This document shows positions 27,444 to 36,653 of a DNA stretch of 64,000 bases, piece by piece. Position 1 is the stretch's first letter; every line of letters begins with the position of its first letter. Below the pieces are notes generated by a model. The model did not search any database. It saw nothing but the letters and a program-made list of their open reading frames with translations, and had not been told where the DNA came from. Origin of the DNA: Paludibacteraceae bacterium (GTDB lineage: Bacteria; Bacteroidota; Bacteroidia; Bacteroidales; Paludibacteraceae); NCBI GenBank assembly GCA_016283095.1, contig JAEEMG010000019.1:55631-119630 (forward strand). Direction: 5' to 3'. The position numbers and the translations under genes were made by a program.

Positions 27444-28187
27444 ATGAAACACTTTGGTTTGATTGGGAAAGTGTTAGTCCACTCATTCTCAAAAAAATTC
27501 TTCACTGAGAAATTCGCAAAAGAAGGAATCGATGCACAATACGACTTGTACGAACTCCCTGTGATAGATGATTTCAAACATTTGATCACGACAAAAGAAT
27601 TTTGCGGATTCAATGTGACAATTCCTTACAAGGAACAAATTATTCCTTTCCTCGATTCGTTGGACCCTATCGCAGAGGGCATCGGAGCTGTGAACACAGT
27701 TAAATTCATCCGTGAAAATGGTAAGACGGAATTGCGTGGATACAACACCGATATCATCGGATTCACAGACAGCATCAAACCATTGCTAAAAGAAAACCAC
27801 AAAAAGGCACTTGTCCTTGGCACAGGTGGAGCTTCAAAAGCAATATGTTATGCGCTTAAACTGATGGGCATTGAATACAAATATGTTTCTAGAAGCGAGC
27901 GTTCTGACGGATTCACATACTCCGACCTCAACGAAGATGTCATGAAGGAGTATACTGTCATAGTCAACTGCTCTCCCGTCGGAACATTTCCACACCACGA
28001 TGAAGCGCCAAACATTCCATACGAATTCCTGACTCCAGACCACCTTTTGTACGATCTGGTTTACAACCCGGAGCATACAAAATTCTGCCAACTTGGAGAA
28101 GCTAAAGGTGCAATTTGCAAGAATGGTCTTGAAATGCTACATAATCAAGCAATTGCGTCTTGGAAGATATGGAACGACATCAAATAG
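27444..28187 (+). CDS. aroE: Shikimate dehydrogenase
   Basis: Reduces 3-dehydroshikimate to shikimate with NADPH in the aromatic amino-acid (chorismate) pathway in the cytosol. At 247 residues it is slightly shorter than the E. coli enzyme. Substrate-site residues are present: HSFS (13-16), NVTIPYK with the catalytic Lys63, and NTD with Asp103. The nucleotide-binding loop GTGGASKA lies at 126-133. The C-terminus keeps the NGLEMLHNQA motif. It starts at an ATG 105 bases after the lipoprotein gene and may be cotranscribed with it. Confidence 0.95.
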   Translation: MKHFGLIGKVLVHSFSKKFFTEKFAKEGIDAQYDLYELPVIDDFKHLITTKEFCGFNVTIPYKEQIIPFLDSLDPIAEGIGAVNTVKFIRENGKTELRGYNTDIIGFTDSIKPLLKENHKKALVLGTGGASKAICYALKLMGIEYKYVSRSERSDGFTYSDLNEDVMKEYTVIVNCSPVGTFPHHDEAPNIPYEFLTPDHLLYDLVYNPEHTKFCQLGEAKGAICKNGLEMLHNQAIASWKIWNDIK

Positions 28188-28383
28188 GTGTTATCAAACA
28201 TATTTTAAGTCATTCTCAAAAATTTCCTAAACAATTCATTTGAGCATTCCACCAGACAACCAATACACGCAACATGTTTGGCGGAGGTTTTGAAAAATGA
28301 ATACAATACAAAATTGTAATAATTACAAATCCCATAACAAAAAATATATTAATGTCAAGAGTATTTTTTATTTTTTTTGTGGG

Positions 28384-28391
28384 TAATATTG
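28384..28391 (+). promoter_or_regulatory. Probable -7 promoter box (TAATATTG) for nrdD
   Basis: Seven of the eight positions fit or are unconstrained in TAnnTTTG (A replaces the first T of TTTG). It lies 49 bases before the nrdD ATG in a gap of 253 bases with no other visible feature. Confidence 0.45.
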
Positions 28392-28440
28392 CAAAGTCAT
28401 TAAGAACAAATTAGAGTAAGTGATATAACAACATATAACA

Positions 28441-30825
28441 ATGGACTTAGACAAAATTACAATAGAGAAACGCGATGGCAAACACGAGGCGTTCTCTAAA
28501 GAGAAAATCAAAAACGCGATAACAAAAGCATATCGTGCTAGTGATGTGAAAGAAGAGCCTGGAGTAATTGATCAAGTTACAGATGCTGTTTGCAATAGCA
28601 TCGACAAAGAGATCATCTCAGTAGAGGAAATTCAAGATTTGGTAGAGCATGAATTGATGTTCCGCAACCACCACGTCGCAAAAAAATATATCCTCTACCG
28701 TGACCAACGTAATACAGAGCGTCACAAGCGTACACATATGAAGCACGTGATGGATGGCATCGTCAATATCGAAAAGAATGATGTCAACCTGAGCAACGCA
28801 AATATGTCGTCGCATACACCTGCAGGTCAGATGATGACATTCGCATCTGAGGTGACTAAAGACTATGCGATCAAATATCTGCTAAGTCCAAAATTCGCAC
28901 GTGCACACAAAGAGGGAGACATCCACATCCACGACTTGGACTACTATCCAACAAAGACCGTGACTTGTGTGCAGTATGACCTTGAGGATATCTTCGAAAG
29001 AGGTTTCAAGACAAAGAACGGAAGCATACGTACTCCACAGTCAATCCGTAGCTACGCCACTTTGGCTACTATCGTTTTCCAGACAAACCAGAACGAGCAG
29101 CACGGAGGCCAGAGTATTCCAGCATTCGACTTCTTCATGGCACCAGGTGTCTACAAGACATTTATAAAGAGTGCGGAGCAGATGATCAAATTCCTTTGCA
29201 AAATCAAGCATAAAGACATAGATTTCAGCTTCTTGCGTGATATGTTGAAGGAGAACATCAAGAGCATCGACGTAACAGACGAGGAAAAGAACAACTTGGT
29301 GGCAATGCTAAGCGGAAAGGGAATCAACATCACCCTTGACGAGTTGTCAGTGATCGTAAACAATGCATACGACAACACTCGTAACGAAACGCTTCAAGCA
29401 ATGGAAGGTCTTGTCCACAACTTGAACACAATGCACTCTCGTGGTGGAAACCAGGTGGTGTTCAGCTCTATAAATTACGGAACAGATTTTTCTCCAGAAG
29501 GAAGAATGGTGATGAGAGAACTTCTCAACACTACATCAAAAGGTCTTGGAAGCGGAGAGGTTCCAGTCTTCCCTATCCAAATCTTCAAAGTGAGAGACGG
29601 AATTTCTTACTCAGAGGAGGATTACAAGAACGCAATTGAGAACTGGGACGCTGCAATGGCTGGCGAAATCAAGTTTAAGGCGCCAAACTTCGACCTATTG
29701 TTGAAGGCATGCGCGACTACAGCCACATCATTGTTCCCTAACTTCCTATTCTTGGACACTCCATACAACAAGCATGAGAAGTGGGATATAAACGATCCTA
29801 AGCGATACAGATATGAATTGGCTACAATGGGTTGCCGTACACGTGTGTTTGAAAACCTTAACGGAGAGAAGACTTCAATCGGACGTGGAAACTTATCATT
29901 CACATCTATCAACCTTCCTCGTCTTGCCATAATGGCAAAAAGAGAGGCTGAGGATCTTTACCCAGACGGAGACAAGCATTTGATCCGCAAAGAGGCTAAG
30001 AAAATCCTTCTTAAGAAGACGAAGGAAATGGTTGCTTTCGTTGCCGACCAGCTATATGAAAGATACCTATACCAGCGCACAGCTTTGGCTCGTCAGTTCC
30101 CATTCATGATGGGTAACGACGTATGGAAGGGAGGAGCAGCTTTGGCACCTAACGATGAGGTAGGAGATGTGCTAAACAGCGGTACTCTTGGTATCGGATT
30201 CATCGGTGGACACAATGCGATGATGGCAATCTATGGTGAGAGCCACGGAACAAACCAAGATGCATGGGAATGCCTTCGTGACGTGTTGATTGCAATGAAC
30301 GAGGTTGTAAAAGAATACAAAGAAAGATATCATTTGAACTTCTCTGTCCTTGCGACTCCAGCAGAAGGTCTTGCAGGAAGATTCACTCGTTACGACAAGC
30401 AGAAATTCGGTATCATCGAAGGTGTCAACGACCGTGATTACTACGTCAACTCATTCCACATCGATGTAAAGGAGAACATCTCATTGATCGACAAGATCAA
30501 GAAGGAGGCTCCATTCCACGCACTTACAGGTGGTGGTCACATCACATACGTGGAGCTTGACGGAGAGGCTAAGAAGAACGTCAGCTCAATCCTAAAGATC
30601 GTAAAGGTAATGCACGACGAGAATATCGGCTACGGTTCAATCAACCACCCTGTCGACACATGTAAGCGTTGCGGCTACCGTGGTGTGATCTACTCTACTT
30701 GCCCACTATGTAAGAGTGAGGAGATTATCCGTCTACGTCGTATCACAGGTTACTTGACAGGTTCACTTGAATCTTGGAACTCAGCTAAACGTGCAGAGGA
30801 AAGAGATAGAGTAAAGCATCATTAA
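28441..30825 (+). CDS. nrdD: Anaerobic (class III) ribonucleoside-triphosphate reductase
   Basis: Makes deoxyribonucleotides from ribonucleoside triphosphates under anoxia using a glycyl radical. The 794 residues start with an ATP-cone allosteric domain (about 1-95, IEKRDGKHEAFSKEKIKNAI). A catalytic barrel follows. A C-terminal zinc site is formed by Cys741, Cys744, Cys754 and Cys757, and the glycyl-radical loop is RRITGYLTG with Gly770. The length is normal for the family. The activating radical-SAM partner NrdG is usually encoded nearby, but the next plus-strand gene is unrelated and no NrdG is seen here. A strong terminator follows the gene. Confidence 0.96.
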   Translation: MDLDKITIEKRDGKHEAFSKEKIKNAITKAYRASDVKEEPGVIDQVTDAVCNSIDKEIISVEEIQDLVEHELMFRNHHVAKKYILYRDQRNTERHKRTHMKHVMDGIVNIEKNDVNLSNANMSSHTPAGQMMTFASEVTKDYAIKYLLSPKFARAHKEGDIHIHDLDYYPTKTVTCVQYDLEDIFERGFKTKNGSIRTPQSIRSYATLATIVFQTNQNEQHGGQSIPAFDFFMAPGVYKTFIKSAEQMIKFLCKIKHKDIDFSFLRDMLKENIKSIDVTDEEKNNLVAMLSGKGINITLDELSVIVNNAYDNTRNETLQAMEGLVHNLNTMHSRGGNQVVFSSINYGTDFSPEGRMVMRELLNTTSKGLGSGEVPVFPIQIFKVRDGISYSEEDYKNAIENWDAAMAGEIKFKAPNFDLLLKACATTATSLFPNFLFLDTPYNKHEKWDINDPKRYRYELATMGCRTRVFENLNGEKTSIGRGNLSFTSINLPRLAIMAKREAEDLYPDGDKHLIRKEAKKILLKKTKEMVAFVADQLYERYLYQRTALARQFPFMMGNDVWKGGAALAPNDEVGDVLNSGTLGIGFIGGHNAMMAIYGESHGTNQDAWECLRDVLIAMNEVVKEYKERYHLNFSVLATPAEGLAGRFTRYDKQKFGIIEGVNDRDYYVNSFHIDVKENISLIDKIKKEAPFHALTGGGHITYVELDGEAKKNVSSILKIVKVMHDENIGYGSINHPVDTCKRCGYRGVIYSTCPLCKSEEIIRLRRITGYLTGSLESWNSAKRAEERDRVKHH

Positions 30826-30850
30826 TCAATAGATTAAGTAAAATACATTT

Positions 30851-30883
30851 AGAGCCAGGCATTAATGTCTGGCTCTTTTTTTA
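30851..30883 (+). terminator. Rho-independent terminator after nrdD
   Basis: Stem AGAGCCAG / CTGGCTCT with a short loop (gcattaatgt region), followed by a run of T, 26 bases after the nrdD stop. Confidence 0.9.
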
Positions 30884-30915
30884 TCATTCCGTCCTACCTT
30901 ACTTGACTAACAAAA

Positions 30916-31344
30916 TCACTTTATCAAATCCGTCACCTTTAATTTTCGTTTAGTTTTCACACTAACTTTTTGAGAAACAGAATGAAAATAATATCCATTA
31001 TCTCCAAGTATGTATATGTCATCTATAAATCCATACTTGTTGTAATGTACAATACAATTTTCCATTCGCCATGATCCTATACTTGATTTTGCTTCTAAAT
31101 TCAAATCATCAGACAAAGACCGAATCAGCTTTAATTGAGCACCGTCGAAACAATCTGTTCTTTCATATAAAACAGGCAATAGTAATTGATTAATAAAATC
31201 AAGTTCAACAAAATGTCCTATAAGACAACCTATTTCACAGTCATCAGGACATGAAAAAACAACAATTTTCTCTCTGTCTCTTAAAAAGAAAAATACCAAA
31301 CCTGTAAATAACAGAGAAATATATAAAACAATCTTTTTTTTCAT
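30916..31344 (-). CDS. Hypothetical membrane-anchored protein
   Basis: 142 residues starting MKKKIVLYISLLFTGLVFFF, a single N-terminal membrane anchor or uncleaved signal. The body has four Cys, three of them close together (SCPDDCEIGC), and ends in a basic stretch. No family is recognised. It is the last of four small AT-rich minus-strand genes in an accessory patch between nrdD and rimO, one of which looks like an immunity protein. By context it could belong to a toxin-immunity system, but nothing in its sequence shows this. Confidence 0.65.
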   Translation of the reverse strand: MKKKIVLYISLLFTGLVFFFLRDREKIVVFSCPDDCEIGCLIGHFVELDFINQLLLPVLYERTDCFDGAQLKLIRSLSDDLNLEAKSSIGSWRMENCIVHYNKYGFIDDIYILGDNGYYFHSVSQKVSVKTKRKLKVTDLIK

Positions 31345-31405
31345 ATCCGCTTTTTTATATTCCCATTCTAAAAAACAATATGAATTTCATCATACATTAT
31401 TATAG

Positions 31406-32032
31406 TTAATCAAAGGATACTCCAGAAATCCCATTTTTGAGTAACATGTACTTGACTTTGTCTGAAACATATAAATCACGTTCAAAACCATATTTAAATG
31501 GTATATAAAAAAAATCGAGTTTATCAATCACATCTTGCTTGAAAACAGGATCTAATATCAGATCTGTATCATCAACAAATTCTGTCTTTTCTAAATCTAA
31601 AACATCATCAACAAATTCATATACAGGTATATAATAAAACCTACATTCTTCTTTATGAGTCACCTCACACTTGATCCAATGTGTTTTTTGATGAGGAAGC
31701 AAAGAATCTACAATCAAACTTTTTAATTTTTCGGAAAACATAGGCCATGCGAACTGGTTAGGAATCCAATCCATCCATAATTGTTCTACGCCACTCAAAT
31801 CATCAGTTACAGAAATTCCATCCGATTCTATTGTTAGTTTTACCAAATGGAATTTAAGAGAGACTCTATCATAATGTTCCTTAATTTGAGTTTCAAAATC
31901 AAAATCATTAACATTAGATATTGAACTATGAGATAAGAATGCACTTGCACACTCTCGCGATTGGGAGTCTGTCTGGTAGAATGAATAAAATTTCTTTAAT
32001 GTTTTTTTCATCTTATTTTCTAAATGATACAT
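31406..32032 (-). CDS. Probable Imm11/DUF1629-like immunity protein
   Basis: 208 residues from the ATG at 32032; an in-frame ATG at 32011 (MKKTLKKFYSF) is also possible. There is no signal peptide, so it is probably cytosolic. The C-terminal ending YVSDKVKYMLLKNGISGVSF fits the pattern of Imm11 (DUF1629) immunity proteins, whose ends read roughly (F/V)S...K..L...(G/N)(I/L)(T/S)G(V/I).F. The acidic middle (EFVDDVLDLEKTEFVDDTD) also suits an immunity protein. Immunity proteins neutralise a polymorphic toxin. No toxin gene is adjacent, so it may be an orphan defence gene. The assignment rests on the C-terminal pattern and context only. Confidence 0.6.
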   Translation of the reverse strand: MYHLENKMKKTLKKFYSFYQTDSQSRECASAFLSHSSISNVNDFDFETQIKEHYDRVSLKFHLVKLTIESDGISVTDDLSGVEQLWMDWIPNQFAWPMFSEKLKSLIVDSLLPHQKTHWIKCEVTHKEECRFYYIPVYEFVDDVLDLEKTEFVDDTDLILDPVFKQDVIDKLDFFYIPFKYGFERDLYVSDKVKYMLLKNGISGVSFD

Positions 32033-32117
32033 CTTTCAAAAACATTCCTATCCGGCATATTCATATTGACAGAAGAATATGGTGGATGATGACGGTACAA
32101 TAAACAATGAAAAATTC

Positions 32118-32621
32118 CTATTTAAAAACTACACCAACCTTATCCTTAAAATGTTCTATCAACTTTAAGGTTGAGTCAGACGTCGCTTCAAGATATCCCC
32201 ATTTTGAGCTTTGAAGACATAGTTTTTTTGAAGAAATACAACATTCATATTCTTCCTGTATCGTATCGTTTCTGGTAAAATAAATGAAGCTAGTACAAGT
32301 ACATATATCACCTCCAGTTTGACGGAATTCTGAATTTTTAATGAATTCATTTATAACTAATGAATCATTTGTATACAAAACTCTATGAAACAAGGTCCTT
32401 TTGTTTTTAAGATCATTATAGTCATCCTTGTCTAAGTATATATATATTCCATTCAAATCCGTTTCAGGAATATAATTGTTCCTGTTATGGGAGCTAATTA
32501 TTTCATTTTTGTTGCTGTGCAAAAAACACAATTTGACATTGAATGCCAAACACGTAAATGTCACACAAAATAGTAGAATAAAAAATATCGAACGCTTTGT
32601 CATTGTCTGAACAGAAAACAT
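32118..32621 (-). CDS. Hypothetical secreted or membrane-anchored protein
   Basis: Up to 167 residues. The likely start is the internal ATG at 32603, giving MTKRSIFFILLFCVTFTCLAF, a signal peptide or single anchor; the ATG at 32621 would add six residues. The remainder is polar and Cys-containing (CTCTSFIYF, YECCISSKKLC), which fits a periplasmic or outer-surface location. No family is recognised. It sits in the same AT-rich minus-strand cluster as the Imm11-like gene. Confidence 0.6.
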   Translation of the reverse strand: MFSVQTMTKRSIFFILLFCVTFTCLAFNVKLCFLHSNKNEIISSHNRNNYIPETDLNGIYIYLDKDDYNDLKNKRTLFHRVLYTNDSLVINEFIKNSEFRQTGGDICTCTSFIYFTRNDTIQEEYECCISSKKLCLQSSKWGYLEATSDSTLKLIEHFKDKVGVVFK

Positions 32622-32765
32622 TTAGGAGTAAAAAACTTTTCATTAAAGATCGCATATGATATCCGCAAAGATAATCATCTTTTCACTCAACACCAACCGT
32701 GGAAACGGTTATCAGAACAGGCTATGGTTGGCAAACGTCGAAGACGATTGACCATAGCCGAGAAT

Positions 32766-33152
32766 TTAAAAATCCTCAATTAAATTATCATTGCCTCCAG
32801 GCTGAAATGGTTCACTTTCCGTTTCAATAAAGAAATCATCACATTTAAATTTAATAAAACCTCTCACCAAAAGATCAAAGTTGATTTGAACAATATAAAC
32901 ACCACTAGTTTTTTTATAAGAGAAACCAGTAATCAAAAAACCAGTACATAAAAAGTTAGAGTAACACTCAAGTGTATTTATCTCGGATCGATAACCGGTA
33001 CAATAATTGCAGACCAGTCTTATCTCCTCGTCACATTCTGACCAATCTATAATGAAAGTTATATGATTACCCTCTCCTTTATCAAAGAGAATTTTTACGA
33101 TTTCACTCTCAAAAAGATTAACCGCATCTGTCTCTTCGTTTTTATAAATCAT
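32766..33152 (-). CDS. Hypothetical small cytosolic protein, possible immunity protein
   Basis: 128 residues, acidic, no signal peptide. The pattern of short beta strands (HITFIIDWSECDEEIRLVCNY, FLCTGFLITGFSY, YIVQINFDLLVRGFIKFKCD) and the small size fit immunity proteins, and the neighbour downstream is Imm11-like. I cannot name a family, so the role is inferred from context. Unusually for this phylum, a clear Shine-Dalgarno sequence AAGGAG lies 7 bases before the ATG. Confidence 0.6.
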   Translation of the reverse strand: MIYKNEETDAVNLFESEIVKILFDKGEGNHITFIIDWSECDEEIRLVCNYCTGYRSEINTLECYSNFLCTGFLITGFSYKKTSGVYIVQINFDLLVRGFIKFKCDDFFIETESEPFQPGGNDNLIEDF

Positions 33153-33159
33153 TTTATTT

Positions 33160-33165
33160 CTCCTT
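33160..33165 (-). promoter_or_regulatory. Shine-Dalgarno site AAGGAG ahead of the 128-aa gene
   Basis: On the minus strand AAGGAG is followed by 7 bases and then the ATG at 33152. Most other genes here have no such site, so this supports the start and may hint at a different origin for the gene. Confidence 0.6.
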
Positions 33166-33348
33166 AATAATCTAAGATTCTCATACGTTAGTGTAAAAAA
33201 TCATCTTCATCAACAAAATCATTAACACTTTTCCGCATGTTATAAATTATCCGTTTTCTTTTATATTTTACAAAAGTAGCATTAATTTTGATATCAATCA
33301 ATTTTGAAAAACATTTGTCACTTCAACTTATTATTACAATATAGTTTA

Positions 33349-33356
33349 TATATTTG
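33349..33356 (+). promoter_or_regulatory. Bacteroidota -7 promoter box (TATATTTG) for the 220-aa lipoprotein gene
   Basis: Exact TAnnTTTG match 38 bases before the ATG at 33395. Confidence 0.65.
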
Positions 33357-33394
33357 CGTTGTTAACGTATTTGATTAACTAATAGGGTATTTAT

Positions 33395-34057
33395 ATGAAA
33401 AAGATTTTCAATGTGATCGGCATCTGTGCCTTGATGAGTTATCTCTTTATATTTCCTTCTTGTGAAAAAGCTTATGATGAGGAAGAACTTTTGAGTGATA
33501 TTGAGAAAAAGAGGAATGAAAACAAAAAAATAGAAGAGGCACAAAAAGCTCTTATTGAAGCACAAAAAACATTCATAATCGATTTTGAAGGTGATACATT
33601 CACTTTACCGGTGAAAGTTTTGCCTGTATATATAGAGTCTCCATACACAGCTTATGGATATAAAGGGGTTTATTCCTACATTTTCGACATATCTGACAAA
33701 GAAGTTATTATGAAAAGTTTGTTTGAACAAACAGCAAAGATTTCCAAAATCGGCAACATTCTTTTAACGCCAGATCGTATATTTCCTAAAAGCATTAATT
33801 CCTCTGATGTGTTGATTAATTTCTCTGATGTATTGGAAGAAAATTATTGGCAATATGTCATATCAGAAAATGACTATATTAGAAAGATACGATTTTCTTT
33901 TGAAGGAGACAAAGCTAGTTTTATCATTGGTCATGATAACTTTTGGGGAGAAAGAAAAAGTGACGAGAACGAAAACAAATGGGATTTCATAAACATTCCT
34001 TATATCATTGTACCCAATGGGTTAGACGATATCCATGATATATTTGTAAATGACTAA
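33395..34057 (+). CDS. Lipoprotein with coiled-coil neck, function unknown
   Basis: 220 residues. The N-terminus MKKIFNVIGICALMSYLFIF followed by PSC is a lipoprotein signal with the acceptor Cys at residue 23. Residues about 30-60 are charged and heptad-like (EEELLSDIEKKRNENKKIEE), a probable short coiled coil that would lift the rest off the membrane. The remaining 160 residues are mixed alpha/beta with no recognised family. The gene stands alone on the plus strand in the AT-rich accessory patch, with its own promoter. Confidence 0.78.
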   Translation: MKKIFNVIGICALMSYLFIFPSCEKAYDEEELLSDIEKKRNENKKIEEAQKALIEAQKTFIIDFEGDTFTLPVKVLPVYIESPYTAYGYKGVYSYIFDISDKEVIMKSLFEQTAKISKIGNILLTPDRIFPKSINSSDVLINFSDVLEENYWQYVISENDYIRKIRFSFEGDKASFIIGHDNFWGERKSDENENKWDFINIPYIIVPNGLDDIHDIFVND

Positions 34058-34172
34058 TAGAATTTTGACTAGGAAAACTATAGATCATTCTCTCTTGATA
34101 TTTGATTGAAGGCAATGGATTTAGTTGGTCGTTCAATTAGCATTAAAATCTGATTGTCCTAAACACAAATAA

Positions 34173-34200
34173 CCCCCGAAAGAATCTCTATCTTTCGGGG
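34173..34200 (-). terminator. Terminator hairpin downstream of rimO
   Basis: Inverted repeat CCCCGAAAGA / TCTTTCGGGG with a 7-base loop lies in the gap between the converging lipoprotein and rimO genes, 22 bases past the rimO stop. The T-run is weak on the minus strand, so it may act on both strands or mostly by its stem. Confidence 0.65.
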
Positions 34201-34222
34201 ATTTATACGTTTTATAGATCTA

Positions 34223-35527
34223 TCAATCAGCGACTTTTCCAAACAAATCAAAATAGTCGCAGTCTGTTATTTCTACATTGTAGAATTCGCCGATTTTCAT
34301 ATCATTGTCTGCCTTCTTCACCAACACTTCCTGATCCACCTCTGGAGAATCATACTCCGTACGGCAGATGAAATACTCCGCGTCTTCACGGTCAACAATC
34401 ACCTTCATCGTCTGTCCTACTTTCTCGCCATTCTTCTGCAAGGCGATCTTCTCCTGCACTTTCATCAACTGGTCGAGTCGTTCCTGCTTTGTCTCAAACG
34501 GGATATCATCCTTATAGTGTCGCGCTGAATAGGTGCCCTCCTCCTCTGAATATGCGAAAGCTCCCATACGATCGAACTTTGTATCCTTGACAAACTGCAA
34601 AAGTTCATTGAAATCCTCTTCTGTCTCGCCGGGATGTCCCACTATGAATGTTGTTCTCAATGTGATGCCTGGCACTTCACGTCTCACTCTTTCTATAAAC
34701 TCAATGGTCTCCTCTTTTGTGACGTGGCGAAGCATCTTTTTCAGCATTCCTGTGGAGATATGTTGGAATGCGACATCTAGATATTTGCAGACGTTGCTGC
34801 GTTCATTCATCACTCGCAACAAGTCCCATGGAAAATCAGACGGATATGCGTAATGCAGACGTATCCACTCAACTCCTGGAATGTCCGACAGTTTCTCTAC
34901 AAGCTCCGGAAGCATCACCTTGCCATACAGATCCTTGCCATACGACGACAAATCCTGCGCAATAACCTGCAACTCCTTCACTCCCGTCGCAACCAGCCTT
35001 TTCGCCTCATCAACCAACTCCTCCATCGGAATGGATGTATGCGGACCGGTTATAATCGGTATCGCACAATATGAGCAACGTCGGTTACAACCTTCTGAAA
35101 TCTTCAAATACGCATAATGCTTGGGTGTTGTGACATCACGGCTAGTGGAAAGTGTGTCATCATATGTGTGGCCAAGATCCGCCAACATCTTCTTCCAAGT
35201 AAACTTGCCATAAAACTTGTCTACCTCTGGTATCTCCTGCTCCAAATCAGAAAGATAACGTTCAGACAGGCATCCCATCACAAACAACTTCTCAATCTTA
35301 TGCTTCTTCTTAAGTTCACATAGATTCAAAATTGTGTTGATAGACTCCTCTTTAGCATCCCCGATAAATCCACATGTGTTCACGACAACCGTGGATCCAA
35401 TGATTTTATCTGAATCGTGGCGGCAATTATAGCCCTGTTTCTGCAACTGTGCACTCAGATGTTCCGAATCTACAAGATTCTTCGAACATCCAAGGTTTAT
35501 AAACTCAATAGTGTTATTTTTCCTCAT
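34223..35527 (-). CDS. rimO: Ribosomal protein S12 methylthiotransferase RimO
   Basis: Radical-SAM enzyme that methylthiolates a conserved Asp of ribosomal protein S12. The 434 residues contain the N-terminal UPF0004 domain with three cluster Cys (14, 52, 86), then the radical-SAM motif GCNRRCSYC with Cys147, Cys151 and Cys154, and a C-terminal TRAM domain that ends near EFYNVEITDCDYFDLFGKV. The EFINLGCSKNLVDSE start and the DLFGKV end are typical of RimO rather than MiaB. It overlaps the end of ftsY by 14 bases, so the two are translationally coupled. Confidence 0.95.
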   Translation of the reverse strand: MRKNNTIEFINLGCSKNLVDSEHLSAQLQKQGYNCRHDSDKIIGSTVVVNTCGFIGDAKEESINTILNLCELKKKHKIEKLFVMGCLSERYLSDLEQEIPEVDKFYGKFTWKKMLADLGHTYDDTLSTSRDVTTPKHYAYLKISEGCNRRCSYCAIPIITGPHTSIPMEELVDEAKRLVATGVKELQVIAQDLSSYGKDLYGKVMLPELVEKLSDIPGVEWIRLHYAYPSDFPWDLLRVMNERSNVCKYLDVAFQHISTGMLKKMLRHVTKEETIEFIERVRREVPGITLRTTFIVGHPGETEEDFNELLQFVKDTKFDRMGAFAYSEEEGTYSARHYKDDIPFETKQERLDQLMKVQEKIALQKNGEKVGQTMKVIVDREDAEYFICRTEYDSPEVDQEVLVKKADNDMKIGEFYNVEITDCDYFDLFGKVAD

Positions 35528-36479
35528 TCTTGAAAAGAGAATCTACAAACTCACGTCGATCAAACACCTGCAAATGCTCGATACCCTCACCTACTCCTAT
35601 ATATCTTACTGGGATCTTAAACTGATCAGAAATACCGATCACCACTCCACCCTTTGCAGTTCCGTCTAGTTTTGTGATAGCAAGGGAAGTGACATCTGTA
35701 GCCTTTGTAAACTGTTTTGCCTGTTCGTAAGCGTTCTGACCTGTAGAGCCGTCAAGCACAAGCATCACATCATGTGGAGCATCAGGGATGATCTTCTTCA
35801 TCACCTGCTTGATCTTAGTTAGCTCGTTCATAAGGTTGATCTTATTATGAAGACGACCTGCAGTGTCTATAATGACGACGTCGGCATCCTGAGCTTTTGC
35901 GGAAGATATAGTGTCATAAGCCACAGCGGCAGGATCAGATCCCATGTTCTGGCGGACAACAGGACAACCTACACGTTCGCCCCACACTGCAAGCTGCTCA
36001 ATGGCTGCCGCACGGAAAGTGTCGGCTGCACCTAGCACCACCTTCTTTCCTGCCTTCTTATACTGATATGCAAGTTTACCGATTGTGGTAGTCTTTCCCG
36101 CACCGTTCACGCCAACAACCATAATCACATATGGATGTTTGCCTTCAGGCACATCAAAATCACCCTTCAGATCAGTGTTGTTCTCTTCTAGCAACGACGC
36201 AATCTCATCTCGTAAGATTTCATTTAGCTCATCTGTGGAAACATACTTATCTCTTGCCACACGTGCCTCTATACGCTCGATGATACGCAACGTAGTGTCA
36301 ACACCGACATCAGAAGTGACAAGCACCTCCTCAAGATTGTCGAGGACCTCCTCGTCTACCTTGCTTTTTCCAGCGATAGCACGTGAGATTTTAGAAAAAA
36401 CGCTGGTTTTTGTCTTTTCAAGACCTTTGTCCAACGCCTCCTTTTTCTCTTTTCCAAATAAACTGCTAAAGAAACCCAT
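35514..36479 (-). CDS. ftsY: Signal recognition particle receptor FtsY
   Basis: GTPase that docks ribosome-SRP complexes at the inner membrane for cotranslational insertion. The 321-residue protein has a short charged N-terminal region, a helical N domain (about 25-100) and the G domain with GVNGAGKTT (123-131), [11 protein letters not shown] (from 153), DTAGR (205-209) and [10 protein letters not shown] (269-278). It lacks the long acidic A domain of the E. coli protein, as is usual in Bacteroidota. It lies upstream of and overlaps rimO. Confidence 0.96.
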   Translation of the reverse strand: MGFFSSLFGKEKKEALDKGLEKTKTSVFSKISRAIAGKSKVDEEVLDNLEEVLVTSDVGVDTTLRIIERIEARVARDKYVSTDELNEILRDEIASLLEENNTDLKGDFDVPEGKHPYVIMVVGVNGAGKTTTIGKLAYQYKKAGKKVVLGAADTFRAAAIEQLAVWGERVGCPVVRQNMGSDPAAVAYDTISSAKAQDADVVIIDTAGRLHNKINLMNELTKIKQVMKKIIPDAPHDVMLVLDGSTGQNAYEQAKQFTKATDVTSLAITKLDGTAKGGVVIGISDQFKIPVRYIGVGEGIEHLQVFDRREFVDSLFKNEEK

Positions 36480-36564
36480 AGTAATAAGAGTAAGATTACG
36501 TTACAAAATTAGTGCAAAAAAGCAAAAAAGCAATACATTCCTTTTGAATATTACAAAATATTAG

Positions 36565-36572
36565 TATTTTTG
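36565..36572 (+). promoter_or_regulatory. Bacteroidota -7 promoter box (TATTTTTG) for rplU-rpmA
   Basis: Exact TAnnTTTG match. Transcription would start near 36,579, giving a leader of about 75 nt before rplU. Confidence 0.65.
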
Positions 36573-36587
36573 CATCCGTTTTCCTAC

Positions 36588-36624
36588 GCGGTTCAGTAAG
36601 TCTTCTCATAAAGAGATGCACCGC
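36588..36624 (+). promoter_or_regulatory. Candidate structured leader of rplU
   Basis: GCGGT (36588-36592) can pair with ACCGC (36620-36624), enclosing an inner TCTT / AAGA stem. It lies between the predicted transcription start and rplU. An autoregulatory leader for ribosomal protein L21 is known in some bacteria; that this is one is inference. Confidence 0.3.
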
Positions 36625-36653
36625 CGGATCTAATTTTTATATTTTTATATAAT

